Below, piece by piece: positions 4,062 through 6,962 of a stretch of 6,962 nucleotides of DNA. The DNA lies in assembly GCA_047973435.1 (NCBI GenBank), contig JBKECA010000551.1, positions 1 to 6,962 on the forward strand. The letters run 5' to 3'. The stretch is from JBKECA01 sp047973435 (GTDB lineage Bacteria; Planctomycetota; Planctomycetia; Planctomycetales; Planctomycetaceae). The translations under genes and the position numbers were made by a program. The notes under the pieces are model-generated. The model searched no databases and was not told the DNA's origin. It saw only the letters and a list, made by a program, of their open reading frames with translations. Within the stretch, counting starts at the first letter, position 1. Every line of letters begins with the position of its first letter.

Positions 4062-6596
4062 GTGAGCGAAGAGAATTGGCAATCATTGGCTTCCTCGTGG
4101 GAATTCAACCCTTGGATCATCGGTTGGTTGCTGTTATGTTCCTTCGTTTACTTCCAGGGATGGATACGGCTCAATCAACGAAATGAAACTCGAAGCAGTC
4201 CTTTTAGCACACTTCGACTTGCTTCGTTTCACCTGGGTCTGCTCACAATTTGCATCGCTATTCAATCGCCGCTAGACGCGATGGCGACGTTTTCATTGCG
4301 GGCACATATGGTTCAACATTTGCTGTTGATCATTGCAGCTCCCCTGTTGTTGCTGTGGAGCTGGCCCATGCTCCCGCTGATCTCGGGCTTGCCGAAGGAC
4401 TTCCGTAGAAATTGGTTCACACCTTTCGCAAACTGGCCACCGATACGGCAACTTATTGCTCGGCTTTTCCATCCCGTATCGACATGGCTGCTATTTGTCA
4501 TCGGACTTTGGGGTTGGCATGCACCGCAGGCTTATCAGTTGGCCCTGGAGTCGACAACTTGGCATCGAATCGAGCATGCATGCTTTTTGTTTTCGGCGAT
4601 GCTGTTCTGGTTTCCCATTGTGCGGCCCTATCCGTATCGCCCCAAGTGGACCACGTGGTTGCTGGTGCCATACCTAGTGCTGGCTGGAATTCAGGGGACC
4701 GCACTATCCGGGATACTGACATTCGCTGATGACGTTCTGTATCCCCACTATGAGACAATGCCAGCGTTGTTTGGTGTAAGTCCGCTCATCGACCAAGCGA
4801 TGGCTGGAGCGCTCATGTGGGTGCCGATGTCGATCTCGTTTTTGATCGCACTCGTCTGGATAGTCGGCCAGCAGTTTGTAGAGCCGTCTCAATTCGATCT
4901 TCGTCCATCTTCCGACCGGCGCAATTCCGAACCGCGGCACAGCGGGCACAAAATGAGACTTGCTGACGACGCCGGCACATCACCGTATGAGAAGGTCGGT
5001 AATGGAAGCGACTCGCTTAGTCGATCACATCGCACGAGACGAGTGCCGGTTGCGAACCTCCCTGCCGAACAACGAACATCCTTGGCCGTCACATCTGCCA
5101 ACGAGCCAGGCCACCCGTCGAATGGTAGCGATCGGCTTCCATTTCACCTGGCGTTTCCGCCTGTGCATGTCCTCAGTTCGTTCTTTAAGTCGGCAGTTGT
5201 CCGCAAGTGTTTCCGTGTGGTTGTCTTGTTACTTACCGTGTGCGTTGTCGTCGACGGCATCGCTGGTCCGCAAGTGGCCCCGTTGAATCTAGCGGGTGTG
5301 TTGCCATGGATACACTGGCGCGGGCTATTAGTCATCGCCCTTGTGCTAGGTGGCAACTTCTTTTGCATGGTCTGTCCGTTTACAGCCTTGAATGGGATGA
5401 TCGGGGCGGCGGGCCCCTCCAAGGCGCGCCAATCGGTTGGATTCTCCAAGCTGTTGCGTTGGCCGGATCAGCTGAGAACTAAGTGGCTGGCTGTGGGGAT
5501 ACTTCTGCTGTTTTATTGGGCCTATGAATGTTTTGCGTTGTGGGATCGCCCCAAGGCAACGTCCATCATTATCGTCTGTTTTTTCGCGGGTGCCTACTTG
5601 TTGAATCGGCTTTTCCGAGAGGCGCCCTTCTGTAAATATGTTTGTCCAATAGGACAGTTCAATTTTGTCCAGTCGCTGTTGTCTCCGTCGACCGTGGCGG
5701 TTGCTTCGACTTCGGTTTGTTCAAGGTGCTCAACCCGCGACTGCATCATCGGAAACGAAGAACAATCCGGCTGTCAGCTCGAGTTGTTTCAACCGGCAAA
5801 AATCGGCAACATGGATTGCACATACTGCTTCGACTGCTCGGATGCGTGCCCACACGACAACGTCGAGTTGGTACAGATCGAAAGGGGAAGCGACCTCTAC
5901 GACGACCCGCATCGCGCGGGTATTGGACGGTTAAGTCAACGATTCGATATCGCTGCACTCATCATCGTGTTGTTTTTTGCGGCGCTGGTAAACGCGGCGT
6001 GGATGACATCGCCACTGCTGGAATTGGAAGATTACTTGGTTCAATCCACTGGTGGCAGTAGAGTGATCGTAGTCACTCTGGGAATGTTGTGTGTGCTGGT
6101 CCTGCTTCCTGCGTTTCTTATGTACGCAATTGGCCACACGGGCCAACAATGGGTCAAGGGCAAGATAACTGAAGATGCCAATCAGGCGATCAAGACATAC
6201 CTTGCGAGACGTGCGCCGATTTTAGTGCCACTGGGCCTTTCGATGTGGCTGGCACACTATCTGTTTCATCTCGTAACCACTTGGGATTCCGCGCTCATTG
6301 CTTTTCAGCGTGCATTCGCCCAACTGAGTGGCCGAAATCTAGAGATTGGACCGATAGCGTGCGCTTGCTGCAGGGCCGATAGCATCGCATGGCTACTGCC
6401 TATGGAGTTTCTATTCCTTGCCGTGGGTCTCTGCAGTTCGTTCGTAATCCTGTTTCACGTGACGAAGCGCGAGTCCGATTCGAGGCCAGGCTTTGTTCGT
6501 TCGATGCTCATGTGGACGGTGTTTCTAGCCACATACTATGCTGTCTGCTTGTGGATTGTGCTTCAACCAATGCAAATGCGTGGGGCCATTGGCTGA
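4062..6596 (+). CDS. CtaG (caa3-type) fused to NapH/CcoG-like [4Fe-4S] membrane protein
   Basis: Predicted copper-centre assembly factor for a haem-copper oxidase, in the cytoplasmic membrane. Residues are numbered here from the upstream GTG at 3930. The Bacillus-type CtaG half (about 45-315) has some seven membrane segments, RAHMVQHLLL at 124-133, GLWGWHAPQAYQLAL at 192-206, EH at 215-216 and YPHYETMPALFGVSPLIDQA at 271-290. A polar linker covers about 316-415. The second half (about 425-888) has about nine membrane segments, CMVCP at 479-483, CKYVCP at 568-573, a cysteine set C597, C600, C605, C615, and CTYCFDCSDACP at 630-641. NapH and CcoG-type proteins pass electrons; CcoG reduces copper. 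GTG 4062 (V45) is preferred because it leaves 17 residues before the first membrane segment; starting at 3930 would translate the repeat. No in-frame ATG precedes residue 118. Internal starts at ATG 4953 or GTG 5163 could free the second half. The stop lies one base before the next gene. Domains are firm; the role is inferred. Confidence 0.87.
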   Translation: MSEENWQSLASSWEFNPWIIGWLLLCSFVYFQGWIRLNQRNETRSSPFSTLRLASFHLGLLTICIAIQSPLDAMATFSLRAHMVQHLLLIIAAPLLLLWSWPMLPLISGLPKDFRRNWFTPFANWPPIRQLIARLFHPVSTWLLFVIGLWGWHAPQAYQLALESTTWHRIEHACFLFSAMLFWFPIVRPYPYRPKWTTWLLVPYLVLAGIQGTALSGILTFADDVLYPHYETMPALFGVSPLIDQAMAGALMWVPMSISFLIALVWIVGQQFVEPSQFDLRPSSDRRNSEPRHSGHKMRLADDAGTSPYEKVGNGSDSLSRSHRTRRVPVANLPAEQRTSLAVTSANEPGHPSNGSDRLPFHLAFPPVHVLSSFFKSAVVRKCFRVVVLLLTVCVVVDGIAGPQVAPLNLAGVLPWIHWRGLLVIALVLGGNFFCMVCPFTALNGMIGAAGPSKARQSVGFSKLLRWPDQLRTKWLAVGILLLFYWAYECFALWDRPKATSIIIVCFFAGAYLLNRLFREAPFCKYVCPIGQFNFVQSLLSPSTVAVASTSVCSRCSTRDCIIGNEEQSGCQLELFQPAKIGNMDCTYCFDCSDACPHDNVELVQIERGSDLYDDPHRAGIGRLSQRFDIAALIIVLFFAALVNAAWMTSPLLELEDYLVQSTGGSRVIVVTLGMLCVLVLLPAFLMYAIGHTGQQWVKGKITEDANQAIKTYLARRAPILVPLGLSMWLAHYLFHLVTTWDSALIAFQRAFAQLSGRNLEIGPIACACCRADSIAWLLPMEFLFLAVGLCSSFVILFHVTKRESDSRPGFVRSMLMWTVFLATYYAVCLWIVLQPMQMRGAIG

Positions 6597-6597
6597 A

Positions 6598-6962
6598 ATG
6601 ACAGATCGGTTGTCTCAACTAGTCGTCCGGGTGATAAGACTGGCGTCTGTGGCGGCTGGCCTGTTCATCGCAGCAACACCCAATACGGGGCTGGCCGATG
6701 GTGGCCGAGTCGAACTCAGCACGGTTGTGGGGAAAGTGCGAATCACTGTGTTCAGCTCACCGACGCCGCTGCGAATCGGTGAAGTTGACATTTCGGTGAT
6801 GTTGCAGAGAGAAGAAACAGGGACGGTTCTTCGGAATCAGAAAATCACCGTGTCCTGCCAGTGCCAGTCGAGTGATACACAAGTTGAGCGTGCGGCAACT
6901 CACGAGCAATCCACCAACAAACTGCTGCAATGCGCCCGATTGCATTTGCCGGAGGCAGGTCA
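6598..6962 (+). CDS. Exported protein, possibly FixH/YtkA-like (3' end outside window)
   Basis: The frame runs from ATG 6598 to the window edge with 121 codons and no stop. Residues 1-33 form a signal peptide or membrane anchor: basic start, hydrophobic LASVAAGLFIAA, then GLA as a likely cleavage site before D34. The mature part begins VELSTVVGKVRITVFSSPTP and looks rich in beta strands, like the immunoglobulin-like fold of FixH/YtkA proteins in oxidase-assembly operons. It carries CQC at 87-89 and a third cysteine at 112. The ATG lies one base after the TGA of the CtaG-ferredoxin gene, so translation is probably coupled; no Shine-Dalgarno sequence is evident. The gene and export signal are well supported. 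The FixH-like label rests mostly on context and weak pattern. Confidence 0.7.
   Translation, partial: MTDRLSQLVVRVIRLASVAAGLFIAATPNTGLADGGRVELSTVVGKVRITVFSSPTPLRIGEVDISVMLQREETGTVLRNQKITVSCQCQSSDTQVERAATHEQSTNKLLQCARLHLPEAG

Overview
The window looks like bacterial chromosome of fairly high G+C, most likely from a planctomycete-type bacterium. That placement is an inference: it rests on a diadenylate cyclase with an extra N-terminal domain, a small cytoplasmic BON protein, and a multi-pass CtaG linked to a [4Fe-4S] membrane protein. No rRNA, tRNA or CRISPR array is visible.

Layout from left to right. (1) Positions 1-1068, minus strand: the first 356 codons of larC, the nickel insertase that completes the nickel-pincer cofactor; its 3' end lies outside the window. 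(2) Positions 1069-1456: non-coding, occupied mainly by two copies of an 86-bp repeat placed head to head (1145-1230 and 1232-1317). (3) Positions 1457-2389, minus strand: a DisA_N/DAC-domain protein, predicted to make c-di-AMP. (4) Positions 2390-2731: a divergent control region with a credible promoter for the cyclase and a 12-bp perfect palindrome. (5) Positions 2732-3097, plus strand: a 121-residue BON-domain protein with a strong Shine-Dalgarno sequence, followed by a rho-independent terminator. (6) Positions 3159-3661, minus strand: a frameshifted remnant of an IS66-family transposase. (7) Positions 3910-3995: a third copy of the 86-bp repeat. (8) Positions 4062-6596, plus strand: a long membrane protein joining a Bacillus-type CtaG half to a NapH/CcoG-like [4Fe-4S] half. 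It is followed one base later by (9) 6598-6962, a secreted protein that may be FixH/YtkA-like and is cut by the window edge.

The last two genes look like one translationally coupled unit for building the copper centre of a haem-copper oxidase: CtaG delivers or inserts copper, the iron-sulfur half may supply electrons (as CcoG does for copper in cbb3 oxidase assembly), and the exported partner may act outside the membrane. This function is inferred from families and gene order.

The clearest structure outside the genes is the 86-bp repeat family. Each unit has imperfect terminal inverted repeats starting TATAC and a small hairpin at each end. Base composition also changes at the third copy, from roughly 60% G+C on the left to roughly 45-50% on the right, so the repeat may mark a junction between DNA of different history.
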